64,000 nucleotides of DNA, taken from Hyparrhenia diplandra (Eukaryota > Streptophyta > Magnoliopsida > Poales > Poaceae). The notes below the pieces were generated by a model. The model saw nothing but the letters and a program-made list of their open reading frames with translations, did not search any database and was not told where the DNA came from. The DNA is taken from assembly GCA_015847255.1 (NCBI GenBank), contig JADLZK010001152.1, positions 496,001 to 560,000 on the forward strand. Direction: 5' to 3'. Both the position numbers and the translations under genes were made by a program. Position 1 is the stretch's first letter. The number at the start of each line of letters is the position of its first letter. Positions 1-12,789 of the stretch are shown one piece after another.

Positions 1-90
1 ATAATGCCTTATTAGAGACACATTAGACACGTCTGTAGTTCTAGCTGATTTAGAGACACTCTTAGCCAACACACGTCTGTAATAATGGTT
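1..90. repeat. transposon-like short-repeat cluster at window edge
   Basis: The first 90 bases contain acacgtctgta twice (27-37 and 71-81) and tagagacac twice (14-22 and 50-58). Clustered short direct repeats like these are typical of subterminal regions of CACTA-type elements. The terminus itself would lie outside the window, so family and polarity cannot be fixed. Confidence 0.3.
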
Positions 91-1780
91 TAAAAACAAA
101 AAAACAAAAAAAAAATCCCAAATGCCGGGTCTGATAGAAATGTCATTTGCTATATAGAAATCACTTGCTAATTACCAATTTCATATTCCAGATCCAACCA
201 ACATAGAAAGACATATACGATTGATTTTTTTTTAAATAGTAAGCCTAATGTACACTGATAGAGCAATTAATTTAAGTTTTGCTTGCTGCACAATCACACT
301 ACTATGATCTAGATAGAAAATCAAGAGTACAAAGCCCTTTGCTTGTTGTGTATGTTGAAACTTGCAGGAATCCTCTTCCCTTCACTTCCTGCACAGGTCA
401 CAAAAATCTCAAAATCAAATATTATATTATTGTACTAGTCTAATATAATAGACTGTCCAAAGAAAAAGATGGCAATATTCTATTCAATAGCCAAAGTATC
501 CATGCCATCAGTTATGAACTGCAAGTAACATGAGCACTACACCTCGATTAAGGTATATGGCAACCCACATTTTAGATCAAAGAGCTTGCCCCGACTTATA
601 TTGAAAGTCACCGAACCAGGTATTACTGCTTAAACAGCAGCCTTACAACGCTTGAGCGCCTTACGCACTCGCCCAGAGAAAATTAAAACGCAACAGACAG
701 GATAAAAGTACATGCAACTTTCTGCGACTATCTTCTACTTCCAGCAAAATAAGCAGCAAAATAGACGTTCTAAATGTAAACAGCCTTGCTGAACTTCTCC
801 TTCTTTTCTTCACGTTCTTCAACTTTACTGCTTCACCACGCATTAAGACCTTCATGCAAAGCAGAATATCATAATGAAGTTTATACCATTAGAATAACCA
901 CTTACACTCCTATGTATGAGTATGACCCCAAACAAGGTTATTGGCATCTGGGATGATTGTTATAAACAAAGTGTTCAAATCAGAAAACTGAACCAACCTG
1001 AATATCCAGAGGCTTGATGTTGGAGAACAATTTTTGTGGTCCAACTTGTCAAGCGCAAGTCTAAAAGCAACTGTTAGCTTGTTCTTACTGTTCACTTGCA
1101 AACCGAGCTGCAGTTGCTCCTGCTACTACTGCAAAACTGCTACCACAGAAGCAAATAGAAACAAGTCATGAGCTTATCCAGACCATTGATGCTAAAAGAA
1201 CAAATCTATACCGGGTAAAGGTCATTGATCAGATTTTAAAACATTTCAGTTTAACATTGTTATGGCAGTCCAGAAGTTGTAATGGAGAAACCTGGCAAAG
1301 GCAATTAAACAGACCAGGCCATACAACTTTTTAGAAGATTGGGACAAGTTCCTACCTTCTTATTGCCTTTTTGCAGCCTCTTTTTCAAATTGTGATATTG
1401 CAAGGTTTATTTCATTCCCTAGAAAAATAAAAACAACATTCAGATTCTCAAATGACTTCTAAGCATGCAGTTTACACGGTACTGCTAGCACATTTTGAAA
1501 TTAAACAGGAAGCTCCCATCCGCTTGATCAAGGGACCCTTGACACGCAAAAAGCGAAATAGATTATCCCCTGAAAACTTGTCAGGCAAAGTAACATTTTG
1601 AGGCCAAATAAAATATCCTATGCAAGTAATTCCGTCCAAGTAAATAAAGAAGCAGTAGCTTGTGCTCACGTAGCCTAAGATAACATGCATACATAACTTA
1701 GATGTGAGCATCATATTTCAGAATTTCTTAATGTTAAAATGTTTTAAGACCATTCTAATTTCAGATTAATACTGCTTTTA
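91..1780. other. AT-rich stretch without a supported gene
   Basis: No long open frame or recognisable protein. One exon-like island lies on the minus strand at about 1024-1110, where an acceptor-like tgcag precedes an open segment ending before a GT-type donor (gttggttc). A minus-strand tail at about 780-830 reads as a Lys/Glu-rich segment ending in a stop. These could be remnants of a gene or of transposon-carried exons; I cannot name them. Confidence 0.35.
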
Positions 1781-1785
1781 CTTCA

Positions 1786-2004
1786 TTGAAGAGAAAAGAT
1801 TGTTTTTTGCAGGTTATCACCAAACGGGACAGACTGCTAACTCCGAAGCTTGGTGTCTCTGAACATAACTTGCCAAATCCTAATAATTTTGGTGTTCAGG
1901 CTGCGGAAAATTCAAGTTCAAAAGCAATTAAGGACATTATATTCCGCTGTTCGGATCTTAAAATCAAGGATCTTCTAACAAAGAGTGTAAGCAATAATCG
2001 ATAA
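1786..2004 (+). other. exon-like segment, unidentified
   Basis: An acceptor-like tttttgcag at about 1803-1812 precedes an open segment of roughly 60 codons ending at a stop at 2004, with a donor-like gtaagc just before it. The short string IIFRCSDLKIKDL near its end loosely recalls the FRGSDIKDLQ motif of LSM14/DCP5 decapping proteins, but the preceding residues do not fit that family. I treat it as a possible captured exon, not a gene. Confidence 0.2.
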
Positions 2005-2587
2005 TGCTTCTTATCTAGAAGTTTGTCTCTATCCGGCATATCCCAAATAAGGATAAGTCCCATAGGCAGGTCAGTCTTTTGAAGGGAACAAGGTATCTCT
2101 AGGCTGACCATAAAGACATTGTAGGTATAAAGATTTCAGTGCTTGTTTAGCTATCTATGTACCTTACTGCATTTCACCAGAGGCATTTTTCTAGTAGCCA
2201 CCAAGCAACGAATCCACCTGCATAGAACCAAAGTAAATAGTATATGTTATAAACGGTAGAGGATATGGGCTGTGGTACACAAGAAATTATAGGAAATCTT
2301 CATTAGTTCTCTGATTAGCATTATATACAGTAAAACATGGCATCAACTAAAAATAGGATCACTCATGCCATTGAAAACTAAGCTAAGAGGCATGGAAAAG
2401 CAGGAAACCAAGAAGTTCAATTGAGACTGAATCACATTGGTTTAGGAGTCACATCAATAAGTGTAGAACAGCCAGACTTGTGCATCGCTTGGAGTGTCTG
2501 AGATAGACCTTCTGTCATTGTTTTTTTTTTTCCCTACAGATTTTTCGTACTGATGAAAATAATAAGGAAAAAGGTAAATATGTAAGT

Positions 2588-2843
2588 TTCAGTGGGTATC
2601 AAAGTCGATACAACAGCAACAAAATTATTATTTAATAGCAAGTTTTAGTTATTCAGAAGGATCAGTGTTCTTCTGACAAGCAAAACCAGGAGGAGCATCC
2701 ATGCATTTGCAGAAATATGGGATTGCTATAACAATGTTGGCAAAAAACATGGACACAGAGAAGCTTCAGGTCGACACAGCAGCAACAAAATTATTATTTA
2801 ATAGCAAGTTTCTGTTATTCAGGAAAAGGATCAGTGTTCACCT
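2588..2843. repeat. diverged direct duplication of about 75 bp
   Basis: A block containing cagcaacaaaattattattt and ending with ggatcagtgttc occurs at about 2588-2672 and again at about 2767-2843, with a few mismatches and small indels. The 180-bp spacing suggests an old local tandem duplication. No coding role is seen. Confidence 0.6.
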
Positions 2844-4244
2844 AAAATTAGTTTAGAATCAAATAATACTTGGAGAGCAAAGGTAACAAGATCAGCGAGA
2901 CAAATGTTATAACAAGAGGATGTACTAATTATTTGAAATATGTTATTGACCAGTATTTGGTAGGTCACATAATACCTCAGGATTCTACATATAGAATGGG
3001 TCACTAAAAATCCGAGAAGTAGTGTAAATGTAAATATCTAGAACCTATTAACGATGCCCATGTATAATGAAAAATTAGAAGCAAGCATAATCACATGAAA
3101 AAACACATGATTTGGGAAGCACAAAAGGAGGGAAACAATAGGACATCTGCAGTCCGCAAAAAGAAATTCGAGCAACACAATTAAATGGAAACAAAACAAA
3201 AACGTTCTTACTGCACAGGGCCTTGTAACTGCAGTGTCATGAAGCAAGAATTATTGACACCAGATTGCTAGACAATCAAGAGTAGCAAACTCCTTGCTAG
3301 CTGTGTCATGCAGACAAAGAATACAGTAGCCCGCCATTGCTAAAATAGACCTATGTACAAACAGAACATGTACTTGTCTACATCATTACTAATGTGATCT
3401 ACATGATTGCTAATTTGATAAGGGCAAAGAAGGCAGAGACCATAAGCCATACAACTTGTAAAGGCAACAACATAGAAGCAGAATTTTAAGGGGAGCTAAG
3501 GACCTACAAAGGTTGGTGCCATTGCCTGTGGTCCAGCTTTTCCCACGTGTAGTGATGATGATACTGCCGCAATGCATCTCACAACCTGCTCAAAACCAGC
3601 ACTATAGAAATATTATTTCAGACATTTAGCATAAGAGGATGGATACATTACGTTACCAAGTGAAGGAAACTAACTTCAAGAGAATGCTTCATATTCAGAG
3701 AATACCTATATTCCATACGCTAATCTTATTTGATTGTTATTCATTACAACTAGTTGCTTACATTTGAGGTGCTACCTACCCAATACACGCTGCTGTATGA
3801 TTAGCTATAGTAAAAAAGATGAATCGGAATATAAAGAAACTGCCTGTAGAGCTACCTGTAGTTTAATTCAATTAGCACTATTCAAGAATAGCTGCTTGTA
3901 GTTTTTTAGAGAAAAAAAACATTGTTGGTATCCCATCAACAATACGAGTATTTTAATTTCTGCTCCATCCAAGGTCTAATGAGGTTTCCTTTTTTTAAGC
4001 AACACAACAAATCATACCAACTAGTTTATTTGCCTGTTGTTCAGGCAGCCTGGCTCTTGAGGCCATTAAGCTTCGCTTTATAACTATTGATTAACCTGTT
4101 GAAAGCATAGCTACAAAAGTAAATTTAAACATAGGTTTACACTCAACTTTTGGTTTTATTTTGTTGTAGAAAGAATCCCTAAACTTGATCGTCAAGGACC
4201 AGATCCAATAGCACTAGGCTAGTTTGATGAAAAAAGTGGCACAC

Positions 4245-4478
4245 AAGAGATCCAAATTATAAGACGATTGACTTTTTCTACCCCAAGGTTGACTATTATT
4301 TTATTCAAAAAAAAATTCGCGTAAACTTAGTCAATTTTAAGTTATTCTTAAAGAACTTTTATTAATAAAACCAAGCCATAGCAAAAGAAATGATATTTTG
4401 CATACATTTTTGAATAAGATGAATGGTCAAACTTGATGTCCAAAAGTCAAACGTCTTATAATTTGAGATGGATTAAGT
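4245..4478. mobile_element. degraded Stowaway-type MITE
   Basis: Inverted ends are visible: aaattataagacgattgactttt near 4253 pairs with aaaagtcaaacgtcttataattt near 4442-4465. Inner ends of this type (…ATTATAAGACGTTTGACTTTT) are characteristic of grass Stowaway MITEs. The outer CTCCCTCCGTC end is eroded on both sides, so exact termini and a TA duplication cannot be placed. Confidence 0.6.
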
Positions 4479-5601
4479 ATACAGTATATACCTTATTCAT
4501 CGTTCTTCAGTCTTTCAGCAAGGTGTTGTTCTCAACAAGCCTTCAGGTAGCACTTTGACCAAAGATCTTTGGAATTTCCACTTCTACTGCATGGTGGATG
4601 TAGGTCTTTATTGCTGAAAAATAGACAACGGATCAGTAGGTTAATAATAGGAAACTAGTAAGATCTTTGAAAGTGGAAATGACACAACAAAATAGTACAA
4701 CTTCCTGGAATCATTTTTCAGGAGTCTAAAAGAGAGATGACATATAAACAGAAAAATAATTAGGCACAAAGTGGTTTGTGAAACATATCATATATATAGG
4801 AACATTCCCGTTAAATTATAAGGATGAGATCAAAGTATCATATTTGTTTAGTTGGCATTAGCATTATGGTTTTAACCAAAGGGAATTCTTGTGAAGACAT
4901 CAAATATATGTCATGCACACATCAAGAAGTTGTCACAGTTTTCAACAAAATGAGGTTCTCATATGAACAAATCTTATATTGCAGAAGAAAATAAAGTGTT
5001 AGTGTTGTATTTGCTACTTTGAGAGGGTAAAAATTAGAACAAATAACTACAAAAAAAAAAAAAAGATAATGAAGAGGAGGGAGTCCCTACAGTACATTGC
5101 AGATTTTTATTCAGAAAAGCAATCGAATAAATACACGAGTCATCTATTCTATTTCAGATATAGATAGTGCTGCTAGGATTCCATTTTCAAGCTAACCCAC
5201 AGGATAGGTCTTGCAGGTTGCATTGCTGAAATGCATTCTCATCCAGATTATCAACAATCCAACCCAATCACAAATGAACCAGAATATTACATACCATAAT
5301 TGCAATAGAATATTAAGAGAACCAATATCACTTGGTCATAATCCAAGTTCAGAACATTACACATGAATAGCCAAAGGTAGATCCCTGGTCTTCACAGAAC
5401 ATTACATTTAACTAGCTACAACCATGTCCCAAGTAGGTTCACAGTTCATCTCCAGCAAGATCTGATATCACATAATAGTTCTAAAATAAATCTCATGGTG
5501 TTCAATTGATTACCAGATCACTCAAAATAATCAAGATCACCTCAAAATCAAGTCCAAAGCAGTTAGAGTTCACTGCTTGACATCCCAGGTTGTTTTAGAA
5601 C

Positions 5602-8600
5602 TTACTGTTGTGCACGCGATAGTGTTGAATTGCCACCGAGGAAATTACGGAACAATCCATGCATCTCACCTATTTGCTTCTTCAACATCTCATGCTCTTC
5701 TTCCACCTTCTTTCTAGCCGCCCTTTCCTCCTCTAACTTATTCACCACGTCATCAACCTGAGCTCGAATAGCCACTGATCCTTCCTTCTCAGCCACCAGT
5801 TCACTCTCAAGTTCCCGCACACGTGCATCAATCTCAGTAGCTTTGGTGCCTCTCTTAGATGCTGCAGGCTGGATACCAATGTTTCGAAGAAAAGTTGTCT
5901 TTGGCATAACTTGAAGTACAGCTTTGGTAGGGGTCACTATATCTTGCCCTTCTTGTGGTGGTGCAGTAACTTTTTCCTCCATTTGAGCCTAGCAGTAGCA
6001 ATAAAAGAAGTCAATGATATGATGGGCAAAGGAGTGCTAAAGAAAACGTTTTGATTCACAGCCAGTAGCAATAAATTGACTCAGCTATAGCTACAGTTAG
6101 CTGTTTTATTAAAAATGACCAAAATCAGGAGTATATAAAGATGTAAATGGTTTCAGAATCAATAGCAGCATACATATATATGTTAGGTTCTGAATGATTG
6201 ACCAAAATCAAGAGTTTAAGATGTAAATGGTTCCAGACCAATAGCAGCATACATACATCAGCCTCTAAATGATGGGCCAAAGAAATGCTGCTAGGACTGA
6301 AAAGTGAGTAAATAAGCTATTGATTGTTGAACTACCAACCATCACCATACATACATCAGCTTCCTCTAAAAGATTGAGAAAGACCAATTTAATTTCCTCA
6401 TTTATTCTAGACCAATATAGCAGCACAGAAGTTCATCTATTCATTTCAGGTACAATTCATTCGCACGCAGCTAAAATGCCAATAGCTAGCAGTAGCATGC
6501 TGAGCAAGTCACATAGATAACCAACACATAGATGACATATATGACCATTCATGACACATAAGCATTCTACCATAAAAGCTGCTATATTGACCTGGTTCCA
6601 TTCCACCAATCAATGAACACACTATAAAAGTTAGAGCAGCTAGCCACTTAAGTAAACAATAGGCATGGAATGTAGGTGACAGATTTCATAAATCTTGTTC
6701 ATCACAATACAAGAGAAGGTAGAGATAAGTACTTACAATAGCATTTTGTGCATTCTCACTAAAACCTGTCTTGCTGCTGCAGTGGGTTTCCTTGAATACA
6801 TCAATCGTTGTTGGGGGTGCATCCTTGTATTTTTCCTTCTGAAATTACATTGAAACCACAAATGTACTAAGTGGCAGACACGGATAATACTAACAATCTA
6901 AAAGACTAACTGAACAGACACTGATATTTATAGCACTTTTCACACCATGGCTAAATAAACATTCGTAATAATCATGGATTAGAATATTGTTTTAGCTCTA
7001 TTTAGAATCTTGCAAATAATGAGTCCTGAAATGGTAGCCTACAGTAATGAATATTAATTACATCTTCAGATTAGTTGACCATAGCTTTTGATTTGTCTAG
7101 CCAGCACCCAGGTGACACAAATATGCCCAGACTTGCATAAAGCTTGCTACGTTGATAAAATTAATATACTACTAGATGTTGATAAAATTAATAATAATCT
7201 GTAGGCAGGTTTGTCATGTTCTGACTTCTCTAACTGCGCCAATGGCAAAAAGTATTCAATTCCATGGGTAGAATTTAGACTTTTTTCGAGGATAACACTG
7301 TCCCAGTTTGTAGTGGCCCTAATACAACACTATTCACAGCAGCTACATGCCTCCCAACATCAATGAGAAAAAAAATAAACAAAGCTTTATTGTTCAGATA
7401 AAGAAATGAAAGGTTCCCATGCACAGGTTACAATTATGAATAAAACAAAGATATGCTTGTTTTGACAACCAATATTGCTTGGATGGGCTGGGTAAAAGAG
7501 TTGCAACTATGTCAGCCTCAAACTTAGCAGCGGCTCCAAGTAACCATTTCAGACATATTAGGCCCGATCGAACAAATGTATAGTTCAAAGGTCTGCAAGT
7601 ACGCCCCAGTGATAAACATATAGTCATGCTTCGGCTCAGGAAAGAAAATGCTAACAAAATACACACAATAAAAAGCAACTTGCTGGGTCATCCCATAAGG
7701 AGATTTAGAGTCTATTACCTCCTGTAAAACATTCACAATAAGGCAATTTTCATTTATTAAACAAATCAGAATAGTAGCTTACCACGACAAAGCAATGAGC
7801 AATGTAGGACCGAGATCCAGTCATCTGCTGTATCTTTACTTGCTCACGACTACTTTTAGCTTTCAGACACTTGTCCTGTAGAAAGGCAACGATTAGTGGG
7901 ATAGGTGGCCCATTTACTTTAAGTAAACATTTGCAAGCGATATTTAGAATGGATACCTTGTGCTTTGGGTTAGACCACATCTCCACAAGTTTTTTCCACT
8001 GCTCATCACTCATACTGCCCAACGGTGAAGTTGTTCTGACCCGGTTTGCTGGTACGTCATTGAAGTAATTCTTCTTCAACATGTACCTGATATTCCTCGT
8101 TTCTTTTTGGAGTATATCAAAGCATGCATCTCTCACTGGCTGACTATCTATGTTGATGTCAAATTTTGTCTACACATGAGCATGAACATATGGTTAAAAG
8201 GCACTCAAAGCATATATGGTATGAGCAGTAACGTAACATGCATATTCAAGAGGTAATTATGTTGTGTGAGAACATAACACCAGTAATTTATTTAACAAGT
8301 CATCCTCATTTTTTTCGAGGTTATAGAACCATTTCAACTAAAAACACAAGCTGGACACTTACAGCAATCTTTCTCATGTAGTCTTCCCGAATCTGAATCG
8401 CCTCAACATCATCCTCGTCCATATAATCCTTCCAGCAGGGGGGAAGATTGGGACATGGTCCCGAATAATAATGCCAGCCTCTGGTGCTAGCTTTGCAGCT
8501 TGCATAGGTGCCTCTGGACGCTTTTTTTCCTTGAGTAATGTGCACTTTAATTTTGACATTTAATCCTCTAGAAATCCTTTCCAAGCCTTTGCCCATACGT

Positions 8601-9336
8601 CTTTTCTCCATACATGGAGCTATCATAACATTTAGAAAATTATTAGTGAAAATTGTAAACTCATTAACACAAATATGCACATCACTAAGCATGGAGATAA
8701 GAGGTAGAATAACTTGCCCTGATGAGTCATGTTGTGGTTGTCAGATTGAGTATGAGCATTGGCTACAGTCAACTCTTGTGGGTCTGTAGCTGGAACATGG
8801 CAAACTTTAGCAGGTTCAGATAACTCCCTTGCCCTCTTTCGAGTGATTCTAGCTTCCGGTTCCGGTATTGCCGTCACTCTCTTGGATGTTGCCGATCCTC
8901 TGATTGTAGCTTCCGGTGTTTCAAGCTCCAAATCCAGCATTGCCTCCAGCACACAAGAAATTAAAACAAGATAAACAATTTTGCATATCAAACACAAATG
9001 AGTAAAGATAGTGGAACTGTCATGTACATAAACCTCTTTTTTCCTACTTAATTGAGTGGCAACTGCTTCTTGTTCCTTCAAAAAACAGTAAAGATAGTGG
9101 AACAATGCATATACCTTGTCAACTGCTTCTTGTTCCCTATCTTCATCTCCAGGTTGATACAATGAATCAGAGTTGGGTTTTGCATCACCCATGGGCACAC
9201 AAGCATTCATTGTAGCACGAAACTGCCCTAAACCAAGCCGTTGGAACTCCCGATTGTTCCTAAGAATGGTTTGCATCATCTTTATCTCAATGTCAGTTAG
9301 TGGAGCCTCTGTACTTGCAGGAGAAAGATAAACCAA
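5602..9336 (-). CDS. Ptta/En/Spm-family (Transposase_24) protein, multi-exon, with two frameshifts
   Basis: Exons, read on the minus strand: about 9105-9330 and 8725-8960 (N-terminal), 8363-8619, 7957-8169, 7783-7875, 6737-6838 and 5602-5988, with clean donors and acceptors for the last five. The middle exons carry the Transposase_24 (PF03004) signature: KGLERISRGL, an AAKLAPEAGIIIR block, WKKLVEMWSNPKHK and the TGSRSYIAH motif. The last exon is a Glu/Lys-rich coiled coil with a stop at 5602. In exon 8363-8619 the reading frame shifts at an A-run (plus-strand T-run near 8521) and shifts back at a C-run (plus-strand G-run near 8440), so about 28 codons are out of frame. The first exon opens from a TTG rather than an ATG, so the true start is uncertain. 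No TIR was found. In CACTA elements such proteins accompany the main transposase; activity is doubtful. Confidence 0.75.
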
Positions 9337-9737
9337 GAATCAGCAGAAGTAATGGCTATGTATTGAGCAGCAATAAAATACTTCTAAATTACACCTTTTG
9401 CACAAGATTGAATGCCTATATTGAATCTCACAATTGCCTAAATTCAGTGCAAGTTTGCAGACAATGACAGAACAAAAAACAAGTGGTATGAATTGTAATG
9501 GGAGAATAAGCAATCATTGTACTGAGCTAGCCTCAAAAGAATAAGCACAGTCAGTACAAGACTCTTTTGATGTCTGAGACTGCAAGACACTTGAGTTTTA
9601 TATATGCATTGGCTGAAAACTTGCAATTTAAAGAGAAAATTGGGCGTGGAAAAACCTCAGCCAGGGCGTCCACGTCATTCGAATTATTTTAGGCCGTCCG
9701 ATTCACGATCCAACGGTGTAGCTGCCTCCTCTGCCTC

Positions 9738-9775
9738 ATATATATATATATCATCGGCCGGCCAACCCTAGCCTA
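9738..9775 (+). promoter_or_regulatory. putative TATA box and telo-box-like leader
   Basis: A TATATATATATA run at 9739-9751 is followed about 12 bp later by aaccctagcc at 9764, resembling the telo-box of plant translation-machinery genes. A pyrimidine-rich leader follows. The spacing fits a plus-strand transcription start at about 9770-9780. The downstream transcript is not convincingly coding, so this may be a captured promoter. Confidence 0.45.
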
Positions 9776-11310
9776 ATCCCGCTTTCGCCTCTCCCGGCCC
9801 GAGCCGCCTCCTCTCCCTCCTCTCTGCGTGAGGCGGCGACGGTGCGGGCGATGGCGCGCTGGGGAGGGCGCCACGCCTTGCCGCGCGCGCCGGCGAGGCG
9901 AGCCGGCGGGCAGCGCGGCCCGCGCTGCCGACGCGGCTGCCCGGCGCGGCCGCGGCGGCACGACAGAACCGTGGCCGGCACGGGGCGGCGGCGACGAGGC
10001 CGGGCGGAGCAGCCCCCCCCTCTCCTCTTGGTTTGAGCCGCATGCGCGCATTGGGGATTTGAGAGGAGAAAGGAGTCCCCAATACAAGGTGAAATCTATT
10101 TTGGGGACTTTTTGATTCGTCGATTTGAGATCGATTTAGTTCGCTCTTTTTGCTTTAGTTCGTGCAAGGACATGTGTTAATGTACCAAGTGAAACAAATC
10201 AATTCAACACGAGCACGGAGAAATCGACGATTTTCGTTTTAGGAGATAAGATTTCATTCTTGCACTCGATCTGGATTTGCCGGGGCTTGAGTTTATTTCG
10301 GGCGATGATTTCCTAGGAGTAGCTTCTCAACTCAGTTGTGATCACCTGTGCAAGATTTGGTTTCGAATCCTTTTGATTTGGGTCAGTTCTCAAGTGATTT
10401 TCTTTCTCTTATCGCTCTCCTCTGTTCCTTGTTGTCAGCGCTCGGTTTTTGGCGTTCTTGAGCGTGAGCGATTTGGACTCCAGGGGCAGCAGGCCGGTTT
10501 CCCACTGCCTGGTCCAGCGCTTGCCCCAGCCTCGTTGTTGCTCTCCACATCTCTGTGTGTGGTCATGCTCAGCACCGGTGCTTCCAAGCACCAATCGGTG
10601 TTCATCCAGGAACCCGTGCACACACAGCACCAAGAGAAGGTGCAGCAGTTCATGTTAATTGAATTCCAGCAGCTGCAGCTCGCTTGACTCTGTTCTCTCC
10701 ATTGCAGTCATGCTTTTCTCTCTGCATACGTTTCTCTGTATTTGCTTAATGTGCTTGAATTGGTTGCGTGCAGCAAGTTCAGCAGCTCGTGCATGACCTG
10801 GGCGTTCAAATTATCGACTACAGCAGGCAGCTTGTGTCCAGCAGTGATCAATCAATGGGCGTTTGCTAATTTCATTTTTAGTTGGCATCTCAGGTGGCTT
10901 GTTTCATTTGCCGCAGTTTGCAGCAGTGGAGCAGGTGCTCGTCAATCTCCTGTCTCAGGTAATTAGATCAGCAGCAGTCAGTCTGTCGCTGGCCCCGGGG
11001 ACGGATGGAGGCTGAAGCCAGCCTTGCTGGTACGTGTGTCCTCATTTTTGCCATGGACGTTACCAATGACCTTGCTCAGATGGGTACATAGGAAGGCATA
11101 TCTATTATGAATTATCATTTTCCTATGATTTGTCACTATCTGAACACGCCTTTTGTTTTACTATAGGAGACCGTACTCCTCTTCAAAGTTGAAGCAGACA
11201 ACAGGAAGTAGCGTGTTAGCAGCTTGGAGGCAAGGCTAGAGAAGATGAGCCTGTCAATCCCTCCACGACTCCCATCTGAATGGTGTCCAAAAAAATTATC
11301 AGGTAATGCT
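9776..11310 (+). pseudogene. exon-like islands downstream of a promoter, unidentified and decayed
   Basis: A GC-rich leader with an ATG at 9851 gives only a short Arg-rich frame ending at 10036. A donor-like aag|gtgaaatc follows at 10088. Further islands have good splice borders: 10772-10860 (open, Gln-rich, QLVHDLGVQIIDYSRQ), 10892-10958 (FHLPQFAAVEQVLVNLLSQ then gtaatt), and 11166-11300 after an acceptor ctatag, which contains a Leu/Glu coiled-coil segment (SLEARLEKMS) with an in-frame TAG upstream near 11206. The pieces do not join in one frame and I do not recognise the protein. It may be a non-coding transcript or captured gene debris. Confidence 0.3.
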
Positions 11311-11439
11311 TTTGGATTTTTTTTTAGAGGACAACGCATACTGATTTTCCTTCAGTGCTGTGATTTGGTCCATACACTCCAACATTATAAATGTTTAGAT
11401 CTGTCATGTATTCTACAGGCTACACTCCAACATTATAAA

Positions 11440-11470
11440 CTAGCCAGAGCCCCCGCGCTTCGCGCGGGTA
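11440..11470 (-). mobile_element. Helitron-type 3' terminus (minus orientation)
   Basis: Read on the minus strand, a perfect GC hairpin (plus strand 11452-11467, cccgcgcttcgcgcggg) is followed by a short spacer and then CTAG at 11443-11440, with T next outside. Hairpin plus CTRR with T downstream is the Helitron 3' signature. The element body would extend to the right; its TC 5' end was not located. Confidence 0.6.
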
Positions 11471-11972
11471 GATGCAACTGTAAATGAAAACTATAAAGTG
11501 ACAGTATTTGTGGTTCATATATGTGTTACACTTTCGCCATGGCTTTTTCCAAATGAAATCTTTTGAGTCGATGCTCTCAGAATATATCATGTTCAATCAT
11601 CACTTTCAGGGTCATCTATATCTGAAAGCTCTGAAAGCGTGCACTTGACAATGAGACCAACAAAGAACACCCTTGTCACTTGGCTCATGGTTACAACACT
11701 CCCCAATGTAACCTGCAGTGGAGTCCATCATATCATAATACGTTAAAGAGTAAATAAGATAAGTGAAACTTTAAAGTGCATCATGTGATTTAAACATTGT
11801 ATTTGTATCTCTGGAGGTGATGGAGATGGATGGCCAAATTCTCACCAGATGGTCTCCATATGGTTTTGGAAGGCAGTTAACTGCAGGTTAAGTGCACAAA
11901 ATAACCTGCAGGTGTGCCGGCAGCACCCACGCAAGCTTGGGCGGAGCACAACGTGGGAAGGTTTCATGGCGC

Positions 11973-12118
11973 GATGGCCTACAAACACAGGCACGCAGTT
12001 TACTAAGCATACTCATTTCCTTGTGGACATTTCATCGAGCACTGAAGTGACTGATGGCCTACAAACACAGGCACGCAGTTTAGGAAGCATACTCCTTGTG
12101 GACATTTCATCGAGCACT
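11973..12118. repeat. 80-bp tandem duplication
   Basis: Two copies starting gatggcctacaaacacaggc lie at 11973 and 12053, differing by a few substitutions and an approximately 5-bp gap, and both end at atcgagcact. The spacing is 80 bp. The function is unknown. Confidence 0.85.
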
Positions 12119-12440
12119 CGACGACCACAGAACAGGTAGAGCAGAGGAAACAGCAGTTGGGGGCGCCTGGCAGAACACCTTGATGAGCTGAGGACGCATG
12201 AGGAGTGCGGCGTTGCGTCAAAGCCGGTGAAGAACGCGGGCAGGAACGGACTGGAGGATCCTTTTGTCTGCCGTTGCTTGGTCCAGCGTCCTGTTGCCGG
12301 CCGGTGAGAGTGACGGTGCAGCAGTGGTGGGGCGGCGGCGAGCCTGGCGGGGTGGAGTCGGCAGTGGAGGTGGCGGCGGTACGGGCGGAGAGGTGGAAGA
12401 AGATGCCACGATTGTGGAGGTCGCGAGCTGGGACTGGGAC

Positions 12441-12468
12441 GGTTCTCTCTCTCTCTCTCTCTCTCTCG
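12441..12468. repeat. CT dinucleotide microsatellite
   Basis: A run of about 13 CT units lies in a GC-rich 12.2-12.6 kb stretch. Such GAGA/CT tracts are common in plant 5' UTRs, but no supported gene follows it here. Confidence 0.8.
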
Positions 12469-12722
12469 GCCCTTGATCCCGGCCTTGAGTGGAAGCCCAG
12501 GTAAGTTCCAGTAGGGGCTGGGATCGGAGCTGTAGGCAGCGCGTAGGTTCGAGAAGCCCCGGTGAGCGGTGACTGGATTGGGCGATTGGACGGCAGGGAT
12601 AGGTTAATGGATGGATCCAACGGTGGATGTTGGATTTCTGTAGATCTACAGTTCTTTTTTGAGTGGTGGCACTGTACATTAACAGTGCAGGGGGTTCCTC
12701 AGGTTTAAAGAGTTTTATAGAT

Positions 12723-12777
12723 GTTAGAATTGGCGTCGTGGTGCAGGCGTTGTTAGAATTGGCGTCGTGGTGCAGGC
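12723..12777. repeat. 29-bp tandem duplication
   Basis: gttagaattggcgtcgtggt occurs at 12723 and at 12752, and both copies continue with gcaggc. This is an exact 29-bp tandem duplication, presumably from local replication or break repair. Confidence 0.85.
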
Positions 12778-12789
12778 CATTTCAGTTCT

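Larger units (their letters stand above)
2010..5590. other. AT-rich intergenic/transposon interior, no clear gene
   Basis: This stretch lies downstream of the minus-strand transposase gene. It has several short exon-like minus-strand islands with flanking AG/GT (about 3512-3590 and 4510-4620), but no island matches a family I recognise. A polypyrimidine tract plus ctacag at 2520-2540 resembles an isolated splice acceptor. The rest is low-complexity AT-rich sequence. Confidence 0.4.

Noticed and set aside
1786..2004. LSM14/DCP5-type decapping protein fragment
   Set aside because: Only one short string is similar; the rest of the segment does not match the family, so no name was given.
2520..2585. 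Mini-exon after a strong polypyrimidine-ctacag acceptor
   Set aside because: Eleven codons with no partner exon; could be chance.
12003..12679. 205- and 153-codon minus-strand open frames
   Set aside because: They span an 80-bp tandem duplication and a CT microsatellite, have no recognisable motif, and overlap equally long plus-strand frames.
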